Assembly (NCBI RefSeq): GCF_001995215.1
Contig: NZ_MUXN01000002.1
Span: 473,380-537,379, forward strand
Direction of reading: 5' to 3'
Length of the DNA: 64,000 bases
DNA from: Amycolatopsis azurea DSM 43854
Lineage (GTDB): Bacteria; Actinomycetota; Actinomycetes; Mycobacteriales; Pseudonocardiaceae
The number at the start of each line of letters is the position of its first letter. The stretch's first letter is position 1. The notes beneath the pieces are model-generated. The model saw only the letters and a program-made list of their open reading frames with translations. It did no database searches and had not been told where the DNA came from. Positions 8,984-17,520 of the stretch are shown here, piece after piece. The translations under genes and the position numbers were made by a program.

Positions 8984-9577
8984 TCATGCCCGCCAGGGTG
9001 TGAGTGCCACTTCGGTGGCGGTGCGCATGGCTGTCCGCAGCGCGGCAGGGTCGGCTGCGTCGGCCGTGTCGAAGAGCGCCTGGAGGGCGCCGGTGACCGC
9101 GCCGACGAACGCGCCGGTGAGCGCTCCCGCGCGGACCAGATCGAGCTGATCCGGGAAGGCGTCGGCGAGGTGCTTCGCGATTTCGCGCTGGGCGTCGAGC
9201 TGGAGCTGCAACGCGCGGCCGCGGACGGCCGGCACGGTTTGGATCATGCGTAGCCGCAACGCGGACAGGGGGCTGACGAGGTCGTCGCTGGTGTCGCTCA
9301 CCTCGCCCAGGGCCCGCAAGAGCACGTCGGCCGGACCTTCGGTCGGTTCCCGAGTGGCGATGGCCTCGATGGCCGCCTGGATGCGCGCGTCGGCTTCCGG
9401 GAACAGCAGTTCTTCCTTGCTGGCGAAGTAGCTGAAGAACGTCCGCGCCCCGATCTCGGCCGCCGCGGCGATGTCGGCGACCGTCGTCTCGTCGTAGCCC
9501 TTGCGCTCGAACAACTCCGTCGCCGCATCGATCAGCGCCTGGCGCGTCCGGGCCCTCTTGCGCTCACGGAGAGACAT
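8984..9577 (-). CDS. TetR-family transcriptional repressor
   Basis: A 197-residue TetR protein. I start at MSLRERKRARTRQ (9577), because the 20 preceding codons would run back into the divergent promoter. The N-terminal helix-turn-helix is clear (ALIDAATELFERKGYDETTV, then DIAAAAEIGARTFFSYFASK). The C-terminal helical ligand domain is typical in size. It is divergent from a flavin monooxygenase, with a 28-bp near-perfect palindrome between them; this arrangement usually means the regulator represses the enzyme and is relieved by its substrate. The ligand is unknown. Confidence 0.85.
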   Translation of the reverse strand: MSLRERKRARTRQALIDAATELFERKGYDETTVADIAAAAEIGARTFFSYFASKEELLFPEADARIQAAIEAIATREPTEGPADVLLRALGEVSDTSDDLVSPLSALRLRMIQTVPAVRGRALQLQLDAQREIAKHLADAFPDQLDLVRAGALTGAFVGAVTGALQALFDTADAADPAALRTAMRTATEVALTPWRA

Positions 9578-9616
9578 GCCGAGCAGCATACGGCGCGTGG
9601 CAGCGACTGCAAAACG

Positions 9617-9644
9617 GCAGTGACTGCAAATCTGCACTCACTGC
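9617..9644. promoter_or_regulatory. TetR operator, 28-bp palindrome
   Basis: An inverted repeat centred at 9630.5: the outer arms GCAGTGA and TCACTGC are perfect, and 12 of the 14 possible pairs match. It overlaps where RNA polymerase would bind for the monooxygenase gene, so occupancy by the divergent TetR protein should block it. Confidence 0.6.
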
Positions 9645-9650
9645 TGATAT
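9645..9650 (+). promoter_or_regulatory. -10 element of a probably leaderless promoter
   Basis: TGATAT ends 11 nt before the ATG of the monooxygenase gene. With normal -10 to start-site spacing, transcription would begin at or next to the start codon. No ribosome site is present, which fits a leaderless mRNA. Confidence 0.4.
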
Positions 9651-9661
9651 CGTGGTGTGTC

Positions 9662-10753
9662 ATGACGGACGTTCTGATCTGCGGGGCGGGGATCGCCGGG
9701 TCGACGCTGGCGTACTGGTTGGCGCACAACGGATTCACGGTGACCGTCGTGGAGAGGGCACCGGGTGTCCGCTCGGGTGGCAACCCCGTGGATGTCCGCG
9801 GTCCGGCGCTGCCGGTCGTCGAGGCGATGGGCGTCGAGGCCCGGTTGTGCGACGCGGCCACGAGAGCCAAGCGGGTGCGGCTGCTCGACAAGCATGGCCG
9901 TGCGGTCGCCACCCTCGGCCTTCCCGCGGCCAAGGGACACGAGTTCGAGATCCCCCGATCCGATCTGGCCACGGTCTTGTACGAGACGGCGTGCAAGGAC
10001 GCCGACTTCCTGTTCGACGACACCATCACCGGTCTGAGCCAGGACCAGCACGGTGTCGACGTGACTTTCGCCCGCGCCGTGTCACGTCGGTTCGATCTCG
10101 TGATCGGAGCGGACGGCGTGCACTCCGCGGTCCGACGGCTCGTCTTCGGTCCCGAGCACGATTTCGTCCGCCCCACCGGCATCTATGTGGCTACGATGTC
10201 GTTCGGCGAAGCGGTCGACCACCCCGAAGACGTACTCCTCTACAACACGCCGGGCAGGCTGGCCGCCCTCCATCCGTCCCGCGACGAAGGCGGGGTCGCG
10301 TTCATCTTCCGCGCCACGCCCGACGACATCGACATCCGCGACACCGCACACCACAAGCGGATCGTCACCGAGGCGTATGACGGCCTCGGGTGGCGCGTCC
10401 CCGAACTGCTGGCCCGGCTGCGGAACGCCGACGAAGTCTTTTTCGACGCGGTCAGCGTGGTCGACCTCCCGTCATGGTCACGAGGACGGATCGTGCTGCT
10501 CGGCGACGCCGCGTCGTGCGTTTCCCTGCTCGGCGAAGGCTCCAGCCTCGCGATAGCCGGTGCGTACACACTCGCTGGCGCACTCGCGGAAGCGGCTATC
10601 GGAGGCATTCGCCGGTACGAGACCGCGCACCGCGCCCATGTCGCGACCCAGCGGCGCCCGATGAAACTCGTCGCGGCCATGCTGGTGCCGAAAACCAGAC
10701 AGGGCCTGATGGTCCGCAACCTCGCCGCCCGCCTGTGGCCCCAAAGTCCATGA
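9662..10753 (+). CDS. FAD-dependent monooxygenase (PHBH/TetX type)
   Basis: A 363-residue class A flavin monooxygenase. The start is ATG at 9662, giving MTDVLICGAGIAGSTLAYWL with the FAD-binding GxGxxG at residues about 8-13. Further motifs are the DG fingerprint VIGADGVHSAVRR and the second FAD motif LLGDAASCVSLLGEGSS. These enzymes hydroxylate aromatic or polyketide substrates with NAD(P)H and oxygen; TetX-like members inactivate antibiotics. The divergent TetR gene and shared operator suggest inducible detoxification. Substrate unknown. Confidence 0.85.
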   Translation: MTDVLICGAGIAGSTLAYWLAHNGFTVTVVERAPGVRSGGNPVDVRGPALPVVEAMGVEARLCDAATRAKRVRLLDKHGRAVATLGLPAAKGHEFEIPRSDLATVLYETACKDADFLFDDTITGLSQDQHGVDVTFARAVSRRFDLVIGADGVHSAVRRLVFGPEHDFVRPTGIYVATMSFGEAVDHPEDVLLYNTPGRLAALHPSRDEGGVAFIFRATPDDIDIRDTAHHKRIVTEAYDGLGWRVPELLARLRNADEVFFDAVSVVDLPSWSRGRIVLLGDAASCVSLLGEGSSLAIAGAYTLAGALAEAAIGGIRRYETAHRAHVATQRRPMKLVAAMLVPKTRQGLMVRNLAARLWPQSP

Positions 10754-10788
10754 CCTGGCGTCATTGGACGGTTCTCGACGAAATCGGA

Positions 10789-12069
10789 TCAAGAGAACCG
10801 GCGTCTTGGTGGGTCGAGTCGATTCGCCTTGTCGTGCAGGTATCGCTGTTCGATGTGGTTGTCGGTGAGGGCGGCCGCCTCTCGGTACAGCTTGGCCGCG
10901 TTGGTGGTGTCGCCGGTCAGCTGGAGCAGATGGGCGCGGACGGCGCGTACTCGTTGGTGTGTCAGCGGGTTCTGAGCCAGGTGGTGGCGTTGGTCGAGGT
11001 CGTCGAGCAGCGCGAGACCTCGCGCGGGTCCGTATGCCCGGGCCACTGCCACGACCCGACTGAGCTGGACCGGCGCTGTGGGGGTGAGCCGCTCGAGCCA
11101 CAGATAGAGCGCCGCGATCTGCGGCCAGTCGGTCTCGCTCGGCGTCCCGGCGGCGGCGTGGACGGCCGCGATCGCGGCCTGCAACTGGTAAGGGCCGATC
11201 TCGCGTCGCTCCCAGACCCCGTCGATCAGGGCGGTGCCCTCGCGGATGAGGTCGGCGTCCCAGCCTGTGCGGTCCTGCTCCTCCAGCGGCACCAGCCTGC
11301 CGTCGGCGCCGGTGCGTGCCGCGTGCCGGGACTCGGTGAGCAGCATCAGCGCCAGCAGACCGGTCACCTCGGCGGTCGCCGCGTCCTCTGTGGACAGTGA
11401 GGCGCGCAGCATCCTGGCGAGCCGGATCGCCTCGTGGGTCAGGTCGACGCGGGTCAGCTCGGCACCGGCCGAGGTCGTGTAGCCCTCGTTGAAGATCAGG
11501 TACAGCACCTGCGTGACCGAGGCCATCCGGTCGGCCCGGTCGGCGTCGGTCGGTGGTGTGAAGCGGGCGCCCGCGCGGACAAGCTGTTGTTTCGCACGGC
11601 TGATGCGCGTGCCCATGGTCGTCTCAGTGGTGCCGTACGCGTGGGCGATCTCGGCGGTCGTCAAACCGCCCACCGCACGCAGCGTGAGCGCGACCTGGGA
11701 CGTGGCGGACAGCGCGGGATGACAGCAAAGCAGCAACAGGGTGAGGCTGTCGTCCGTGCCCGGTGCGGGACCGGCCTGGCGGGCGGGTTCGTGCATGGCC
11801 AGTTCGGCCGCGCCTTCCTCCCGTTCACGTCTGCGCCGCGCCTGGTCGGAACGGAGTAGGTCGACCATCTTCCGGTAGCCGATGCGGATCAGCCAGCCGC
11901 GCGGGTTCTCCGGCACCCCGTCGGCAGGCCACACCCGGCTCGCGGCGAGCAGCGCCTCCTGCACCGCGTCCTCGGCGATGTCGAACTGGCCGAAGCGGCG
12001 CACCAGCGCGCCGAGCACCTGGGGCGCCTCGGTGCGCAGCAGGTGCTCGACATCGGCGGTGAGGGTCAT
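10789..12069 (-). CDS. ECF sigma factor, ECF42 (SigJ-like) with C-terminal helical domain
   Basis: A 426-residue extracytoplasmic-function sigma factor. Region 2 is near the start (FGQFDIAEDAVQEALLAA, NPRGWLIRIGYRKMVDLLR) and region 4 at about 120-180 (GGLTTAEIAHAYGTTETTMG). A C-terminal extension of more than 200 residues (DUF6596, TPR-like) is typical of ECF42 and thought to replace an anti-sigma factor. Its ATGA start overlaps the stop of the DGPF-protein gene by 4 bp, the characteristic ECF42 partner. It probably directs transcription of the neighbouring small genes in response to an unknown stress. Confidence 0.88.
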   Translation of the reverse strand: MTLTADVEHLLRTEAPQVLGALVRRFGQFDIAEDAVQEALLAASRVWPADGVPENPRGWLIRIGYRKMVDLLRSDQARRRREREEGAAELAMHEPARQAGPAPGTDDSLTLLLLCCHPALSATSQVALTLRAVGGLTTAEIAHAYGTTETTMGTRISRAKQQLVRAGARFTPPTDADRADRMASVTQVLYLIFNEGYTTSAGAELTRVDLTHEAIRLARMLRASLSTEDAATAEVTGLLALMLLTESRHAARTGADGRLVPLEEQDRTGWDADLIREGTALIDGVWERREIGPYQLQAAIAAVHAAAGTPSETDWPQIAALYLWLERLTPTAPVQLSRVVAVARAYGPARGLALLDDLDQRHHLAQNPLTHQRVRAVRAHLLQLTGDTTNAAKLYREAAALTDNHIEQRYLHDKANRLDPPRRRFS

Positions 12070-12449
12070 GTGCCGAGGTCTGCGCCGAAGTCCTCGCCCA
12101 TGATCGGGCGGATCTCGATCGGCTCACCCAGCGCGTCGACGATGCGCGCGACGATCTCGACCGCGCGCTCGTGGCTCGCGACGTCGATCACCGCGTAGCT
12201 CGCCAGGACTTCCTTGAGCTCGGCGAACGGCCCGTCCGTCGCCACCACGCCGTCCGGTGTCTTGCGGACCGTGGTGCTGACCGCGGGGTGACCGAGTCCC
12301 TCACTGACGACGAACTCGCCGGTCTCGACCAGTTCCTGTTCGAACTTCTGGTACGCGGCGAACGCGGCCAGCGCTTCCTCCGAGGGAGTCTGTGCGGTGG
12401 CGGCGTCCCACGCGGCTGCCGGCGTGTAGTTGAGCAGCAGGTACTTCAC
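12066..12449 (-). CDS. YciI/DGPF-domain protein
   Basis: A 127-residue YCII-related protein with the signature TDGPFAELKEVLASYAVIDV. DGPF proteins are the conserved partner of ECF42 sigma factors and their genes are usual targets of them. The gene lies immediately upstream of the sigma factor gene on the same strand and overlaps it by 4 bp. The molecular activity is unknown; the fold is a small ferredoxin-like alpha/beta domain. Confidence 0.85.
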   Translation of the reverse strand: MKYLLLNYTPAAAWDAATAQTPSEEALAAFAAYQKFEQELVETGEFVVSEGLGHPAVSTTVRKTPDGVVATDGPFAELKEVLASYAVIDVASHERAVEIVARIVDALGEPIEIRPIMGEDFGADLGT

Positions 12450-12492
12450 GTTGGTCCTCTTCCTCGATCGAGCTGGGGCAACGGTACGTCGA

Positions 12493-13128
12493 TCAGCGGT
12501 CGGTTCGCAGCGACAGGGCCACGACGGTCGTCCACGCGAACGCCACCACGCCGTTCACCGCGATCTGGATGCTCATGAACTCCGGCGTCATCGGCACCAG
12601 CAGCACGAGCGCCGCCGCCCCGCTCAGCACCGCGGGCCTCACCCGCCGCGCACGGGCGTGCCGGACGGCCAGTACGATCGCGGCGAGCGCCAGCGCGGTG
12701 AACGCGACCGCGGCCGCCGCCGAGTGCACGATGCTGTGCCACGACATCTCGGCCACCGGCGCATCCGGTGTGCCGACAGGGAAGCCGTTCTCCGAGTCCG
12801 CGGTGAACAGACCGGCGACGACCAGCCCGGCACCGAAGATCCCCGTACAGACCGGCGCCGCCCTCCTCCCGACCCCGTCGGTGAGCGTGTGCCGGATACC
12901 GGCGGCCAGCGCGAGCACACCCAGGCCCGCGACGACGAACGTCACGACCTGGAGCCACCCGAGGCTGCCTGTGGACAGCTGGCTGAGCGGGTGCCGGGTG
13001 ATGTCGAAGCCCTCCCGGGTGAGCATCTGGATGATCGACGAGGTGAAGAAGATCGGCCCGGCGAACGTGCCCGCGAGCAGCAGGCGTTCGGATGGGCGGC
13101 GAACGGGGTTGACGGCGGCGGTGACCAT
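12493..13128 (-). CDS. DUF998 membrane protein
   Basis: A 211-residue protein with about six hydrophobic helices. ATG at 13128 (MVTAAVNP) is preferred to an earlier in-frame start because AAGGAGGAG lies just before it. The pattern SSIIQMLTREGFDITRHPLS near the first helix is the DUF998 signature. It lies 43 bp upstream of the DGPF gene on the same strand, so it belongs to the ECF42 operon. Function unknown. Confidence 0.78.
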   Translation of the reverse strand: MVTAAVNPVRRPSERLLLAGTFAGPIFFTSSIIQMLTREGFDITRHPLSQLSTGSLGWLQVVTFVVAGLGVLALAAGIRHTLTDGVGRRAAPVCTGIFGAGLVVAGLFTADSENGFPVGTPDAPVAEMSWHSIVHSAAAAVAFTALALAAIVLAVRHARARRVRPAVLSGAAALVLLVPMTPEFMSIQIAVNGVVAFAWTTVVALSLRTDR

Positions 13129-13280
13129 GACTCCTCCTTGGTGTGCTCGCCGCAACCACGTCGCCGGTTCGCGTGCCTTGACGTATGTCGGCCGTGATGT
13201 GAGTCACACGAAGGACGTGTCGATGTGACCGTGGCGCCTCCGAGGTACCGGTGCACAACGACCGACTCCAGGAGGACGAC

Positions 13281-13709
13281 ATGACCGAGACGACTACCCA
13301 GCCGAGCGCCGAACTGCGGACACTGGACCGCCTCGTCGGCACGTGGACGGTGACCGGCGGCGCGGAGGGGACAGTGCGGTACGAGTGGATGCCTGGCCGG
13401 TTCTTCCTGCTCCAGCACGTCGAGCTCACCCAGTTCGGGGAGCCGGCCACAGGTCTGGAAGTGATCGGCAACCTGCGCCCGTTCGGCGAACCCGCCGGCG
13501 CGGATGTCGTGTCCCGGTTCTACGACTCGACGGGCAATACCCTCGACTACGTCTACGAGCTGGCCGATGACACCCTGACGATCTGGGGCGGTGCGAAGGG
13601 CAGCCCGGCCTACTACCGAGGCACGTTCAGCTCCGACGGCACGACGGTCGACGGGGAGTGGGTCTACCCCGGCGGTGGCGGCTACCCGTCCACGATGACC
13701 CGGAGCTGA
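13281..13709 (+). CDS. DUF1579-like small protein
   Basis: A 142-residue soluble protein; ATG at 13281 follows [28 protein letters not shown] near the N-terminus and late [17 protein letters not shown] fit the DUF1579/lipocalin-like beta-barrel family found beside ECF42 genes. It is divergent from the DUF998/DGPF/sigma operon with about 150 bp between the starts, so it is probably a target of the same sigma factor. Function unknown. Confidence 0.72.
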   Translation: MTETTTQPSAELRTLDRLVGTWTVTGGAEGTVRYEWMPGRFFLLQHVELTQFGEPATGLEVIGNLRPFGEPAGADVVSRFYDSTGNTLDYVYELADDTLTIWGGAKGSPAYYRGTFSSDGTTVDGEWVYPGGGGYPSTMTRS

Positions 13710-13719
13710 GCCCGGCTCC

Positions 13720-13950
13720 GACCGGCTGGGGAACGGAATTGTTCGAGCCGGTTGAAGCAGCGTTCGACGACGTTGCGGTGCTCGTAGACGTCAGCGTCGA
13801 AAGCCGGTGGTCGCCCGCCGCGGGAGCCTTTGTCCCGCGGTGGGCGATCTGGTGTGCCGCGTGCGGTGGCTTGGCGACTCCTGCGGTAATCCTCGACACT
13901 CCATCGGCGAAGTGCCCGTGGCCTTGATCCAACCGCCTGCGCACGCTCAT
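13720..13950 (-). pseudogene. IS5-family transposase remnant
   Basis: The minus strand encodes [20 protein letters not shown] followed by [12 protein letters not shown], the conserved C-terminal block of IS5-family DDE transposases (the E of DDE lies in VVERCF). The part that should precede it (AAHQIAHRG) lies in another frame, and the N-terminal half is missing. No intact terminal repeats are visible. This accounts for the gene-free stretch 13710-14046. Confidence 0.6.
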
Positions 13951-14046
13951 GCCGAGGAGCGCACCCTTGGTGTGACTGGAGTCCGGTCGTACGGCCGGTC
14001 GGTTCGCGCTGGATGTCGGGTGGCCGATACCGGGTCGAGCAAGCTG

Positions 14047-15108
14047 TTACTGAGACAGTCCCATGGTGTCGGCCCACTGTGTAACGGCTTGGTGGTAGTC
14101 AGGTGCGTTGGGTGCGTAGTTGATCGAATGGCCGTAGCCGGGTAGTACGTAGGTCCGCAGTCGTGCGGCCGCGGAGTAGTACGGCGCCTCGGACTGGAGC
14201 AGACCGGCCGAGGAGGTGCAGTCGGTCGCGAGCGGGCCACAGAGGCCGCTGTCTCCGCCGCCGAGCACGACCAGCACCGGCACTGTGATCAGCCTGGTGT
14301 AAGGGAGAACGGTGGCGAGGGCGGCGGCGTCGAGCAGTTCGCCGGGGGCGACGACGTCCTTGGTGGCCTCGTCGTAGGCGGTCATCTCGAGGACGTCGGG
14401 CCCGGGTGCGTGGAATGCCGCGTATCGGGTGCCTGGCTGGGTGGTCAGGTAGGTGGGGTCGAGCCCCAGCTGCGACATCACCGGGTCGAGCGCGACGGGG
14501 ATGAACGAGCCGAGGATGATCAGCGCGCCGGGGGGATTGATGTGGTGTGCCAGCCCGGTGATCAGCACGCCGTCCACATCGTGGTAGGTGCCTGCTTCAA
14601 GCACGGTGATGGCGGAGCCGAGCGAGTGTCCGCCGAGAATCACCTTGTCGAACCGCGAGCCGACGTCGCCGTGCCGGATCGCCTGGATCACCTGGTGTAC
14701 CACGTCGGCTTCAGTGAACGCGGTCAGCAGTGCGCTGGGCGGTTTGGAGCTGGCGCCGGTGCCGAGCCGGTCGATGGCAAGGGTTGCGTAGCCTGCCTTG
14801 TTCATCGCGAGCCGGAACGAATGGGTTTCCGGGGTGGGCGCGGGGTCCCAGTAGACGCTGTTGTAAGTGGCGCCGGGGACCAGCACCTGAACAGTTCGCG
14901 CGCCTTGCGGTGGTTCGCACAGTCTGCCGTGCACGATCTGGGGGAGCAGCCCGGCCAGCCGCACCGGGATGGTCACGTCCTGGCAGGACGCCGTATCGGC
15001 CTGAGCCTGCGCGGGCGTCAGCAGTGACCCGGCCAGCAGGATGGCGAACGTCACCGCGCCGGCACGGCGCAGAGGATGGCGCTTCACTCTGCCATGACGC
15101 CAATGCAT
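14047..15108 (-). CDS. Secreted alpha/beta hydrolase
   Basis: A 353-residue exported serine hydrolase. ATG at 15108 follows GGAGG with good spacing and opens a signal peptide ([20 protein letters not shown], then QAQADT). The nucleophile elbow is GGHSLGSA, the acid is probably in [12 protein letters not shown], and the histidine in [18 protein letters not shown] near the C-terminus. Several cysteines suggest disulfides outside the cell. The class covers esterases, lipases and peptide hydrolases; no substrate can be assigned. Its start is only 34 bp from the end of the upstream P450 gene on the same strand. Confidence 0.8.
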   Translation of the reverse strand: MHWRHGRVKRHPLRRAGAVTFAILLAGSLLTPAQAQADTASCQDVTIPVRLAGLLPQIVHGRLCEPPQGARTVQVLVPGATYNSVYWDPAPTPETHSFRLAMNKAGYATLAIDRLGTGASSKPPSALLTAFTEADVVHQVIQAIRHGDVGSRFDKVILGGHSLGSAITVLEAGTYHDVDGVLITGLAHHINPPGALIILGSFIPVALDPVMSQLGLDPTYLTTQPGTRYAAFHAPGPDVLEMTAYDEATKDVVAPGELLDAAALATVLPYTRLITVPVLVVLGGGDSGLCGPLATDCTSSAGLLQSEAPYYSAAARLRTYVLPGYGHSINYAPNAPDYHQAVTQWADTMGLSQ

Positions 15109-15142
15109 GAAACGAACCTCCACTGAATAGTGTGTTTGACGA

Positions 15143-16480
15143 TTATGGGAAGCGCGGGACGACTGTCATCGGCAGCCGGCTCGGGTACGCGGTGGTCGTG
15201 TACTTCACCCGGACCGGCATGCCCGGGACGGGAACCAGGCGCCATTTCGCGGCGATCGTGGCCACGACGATCGCGATCTCGGTCATGGCGAAGGAATTCC
15301 CGATGCATTGGTGGGCGCCGGCGCTGAACGGTATATAGGCCCCGCGGGGCAGCTCCTTGGCTCGCTTGCTCGCCCAGCGGTCCGGGTCGAAACGACCGGG
15401 GTGGTCGTGGAACCTCGGATCGAAATGCATGGCGTGCGGGCTGATGATCACCTCGGTGCCCGGTGGCAGGCGCACACCGCCGAGGTCGACTTCCGTGGTG
15501 ACCCGGCGCATGAGAATCCACAGTGGATACATCCGCAGGACCTCGTTGACGACCTGCCGCGTGTAGACCAGCCGTGGCACGTCCTCGGCGGTGGCCTGCC
15601 GCCCGCCGAGCACCTCGTCGATCTCGTTGTGAAGCTTCTGCTCGACCTCGGGGTGCCGGGCGATTTCGTGGAACAGCCAGGACAGCGCCAGCGCACTCGT
15701 CTCGATCCCCGCGGTGAGCAGGGTGATGACCTCGTCGCGCACCTGCTCGTCGGTCATCCCCTCGCCAGTGTCGGCGTCCCTGGCCAGCAGCAGCATGGAC
15801 AGCAGGTCGCTCCGGTCGACCTGCTCGGCACGCCAGTTGTCGATGAGCTTCTCCACGATCGTGCGCATGCGGTCGACGGCCCCGTCGAACCGCCGGTTGG
15901 CCGGAATCGGGAGCTTCTCCACGAACGCGGGCGAGAGCACCCGGATCATGCCGTACTTGAGGATGACCGGGATCGACCTGCGGGCCTCCTCGATCGCGGC
16001 CTTGCCCAGTTCGGTGGAGAACAGCGCCTCGCCGACGATGGCGACCGCGAGTGCCTGCATGTCGTGGTCCACCTTGCGTACCTCGCCCGGCTCCCATGGT
16101 CTGACCAGTTCGGCGGCCGCTCTCGCCATGATCCGGGCGTACCCCGCGATGGTGGCGTGGTGGAAAGCAGGTTGCATCAACCGGCGCTGCCGCAGGTGAA
16201 GAACTCCGTCGGAGAGAGCGAGCCCGTTGCCGACGAACGGGCGGAACTTCTCGAACATCGCGCCCTTGCGGAAATTACTCCCGTCGGCGACGAGCACCTG
16301 GTGCGTCAGTTCCGGACTGGTCAGGAAATACGTTTCCAGCGGGCCGAGGTAGACCCGAACCACGTCGCCGTGCGCGTACAACGACGACGTGAATCCGAAG
16401 CGACGCCGCAACATCGCCGGAGTGTGTCCGATCAACGGCCATCGACTGGGCGCAACCGGTACAAGCATCCCGGACTCCAT
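15143..16480 (-). CDS. Cytochrome P450
   Basis: A 445-residue P450 with all core motifs: I-helix LLTAGIETSALALSW (AGxET), K-helix ExxR in NEVLRMYPLWIL, and heme ligand loop PFSAGAHQCIGNSFAM with the axial cysteine. The length and motif style (AHQCIGN, PDRWASKRAKELPRGAYIPF) resemble the pentalenene-oxygenase-like, fatty-acid-P450-related group rather than typical 400-residue actinomycete CYP105/107 enzymes. A second ATG four codons in (16468) has the better ribosome site (GGAG). No ferredoxin gene is adjacent. The substrate is unknown; the secreted hydrolase gene follows on the same strand. Confidence 0.88.
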   Translation of the reverse strand: MESGMLVPVAPSRWPLIGHTPAMLRRRFGFTSSLYAHGDVVRVYLGPLETYFLTSPELTHQVLVADGSNFRKGAMFEKFRPFVGNGLALSDGVLHLRQRRLMQPAFHHATIAGYARIMARAAAELVRPWEPGEVRKVDHDMQALAVAIVGEALFSTELGKAAIEEARRSIPVILKYGMIRVLSPAFVEKLPIPANRRFDGAVDRMRTIVEKLIDNWRAEQVDRSDLLSMLLLARDADTGEGMTDEQVRDEVITLLTAGIETSALALSWLFHEIARHPEVEQKLHNEIDEVLGGRQATAEDVPRLVYTRQVVNEVLRMYPLWILMRRVTTEVDLGGVRLPPGTEVIISPHAMHFDPRFHDHPGRFDPDRWASKRAKELPRGAYIPFSAGAHQCIGNSFAMTEIAIVVATIAAKWRLVPVPGMPVRVKYTTTAYPSRLPMTVVPRFP

Positions 16481-16626
16481 CGCCGACGCGGAAGGGAACA
16501 GAACACGTTAGCGCCATTCGGCGGCAGCCCACAGCGCTCGATCGGGTGACTACGCAGCCGTGACCCGACCACCATGCCGGACTGAGTAAGCTCGACGGCT
16601 CTGCAAGGAAAAGCGATGGGATCGGG

Positions 16627-17448
16627 GTGTTGGCACTGAAGCGACTACCAGACTGGGTCCCACCGGGCACCGACGACACGGTACCCAGTGCCGCCCGGAT
16701 CTACGACTACATGCTGGGCGGCGGCCACAACTTCGCCGTCGACCGCGAGGCCGCCACGCAGGCCGAGCAAGTCGTGCCTTACGCGCGGGGAGTGGCGAGA
16801 CTCAACCGCGCGTTCCTCCGACGGGCTGTCCGATTCATGATCGACCAAGGCGTCCGCCAGTTCCTCGATATCGGTTCGGGCGTGCCGACCGTCGGCAACG
16901 TGCACGAAATCGCGCAGGACGCCGACCCGGAATGCCGGGTGGTGTATGTGGACCACGATCCCGTCGCGGTCGCGCACAGCCAACTGATCCTCGCCGGCAA
17001 CGACCGAACCACCGTGCTCAAGGCCGACGCCCGTGACCCCTCACGGATCCTCGGCGATCCTCAGCTGCGTCGGCAGCTTGATCTCGACGAGCCGATCGGC
17101 ATGCTGTTCCTGTGCATGCTGCACTGGATCCCGGACGAATCCGACCCGGGTGGCCTCATGTGCCACTACATCGACGCGATGGCTTCCGAAAGCTACCTGG
17201 CGATCACGCACATCACCGAGGACTACCAGCCCCACCAGGTTCGGGAAGGACTCAGGCTCGCGACAAGGGGCGGCGACCAGGTCACGCCGCGCCCCTACGA
17301 CGAGGTGCTCTCCTTGTTCGGCGAGCTCGAACTGCTCGAACCCGGCCTGGTCGGGTGCGGCACCTGGCGCCCCGCCGGGCCCGGCGACATCGCCGAGGAC
17401 CCGACGCTGAACCAGTTCCTCTACGCCGGAATGGCACGCAAACCCTGA
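16627..17448 (+). CDS. SAM-dependent methyltransferase, DUF574 family
   Basis: A 273-residue protein of the actinomycete DUF574 family. Hallmarks are PSAARIYDYMLGGGHNFAVDR near the start, the SAM-binding FLDIGSGVPTVGNVHEIA, VYVDHDPVAVAH, and the C-terminal LELLEPGLVGCGTWRP. The GTG start at 16627 has only a weak ribosome site. Family substrates are mostly unknown. A decayed relative of this gene lies on the other side of the neighbouring GGDEF/EAL gene, suggesting a duplication. Confidence 0.85.
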   Translation: MLALKRLPDWVPPGTDDTVPSAARIYDYMLGGGHNFAVDREAATQAEQVVPYARGVARLNRAFLRRAVRFMIDQGVRQFLDIGSGVPTVGNVHEIAQDADPECRVVYVDHDPVAVAHSQLILAGNDRTTVLKADARDPSRILGDPQLRRQLDLDEPIGMLFLCMLHWIPDESDPGGLMCHYIDAMASESYLAITHITEDYQPHQVREGLRLATRGGDQVTPRPYDEVLSLFGELELLEPGLVGCGTWRPAGPGDIAEDPTLNQFLYAGMARKP

Positions 17449-17456
17449 AGCGGGAC

Positions 17457-17483
17457 GCCGGAGTGGCCCGCGCCCGCTCCGGC
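17457..17483. terminator. Possible bidirectional hairpin
   Basis: GCCGGAG / CTCCGGC (7 bp, 13-nt loop) lies between the convergent DUF574 and GGDEF/EAL genes. No U tract; low confidence. Confidence 0.3.
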
Positions 17484-17520
17484 TTCCGCCGAGGCCACTG
17501 TCCATTAAGGACGCTGAGGC

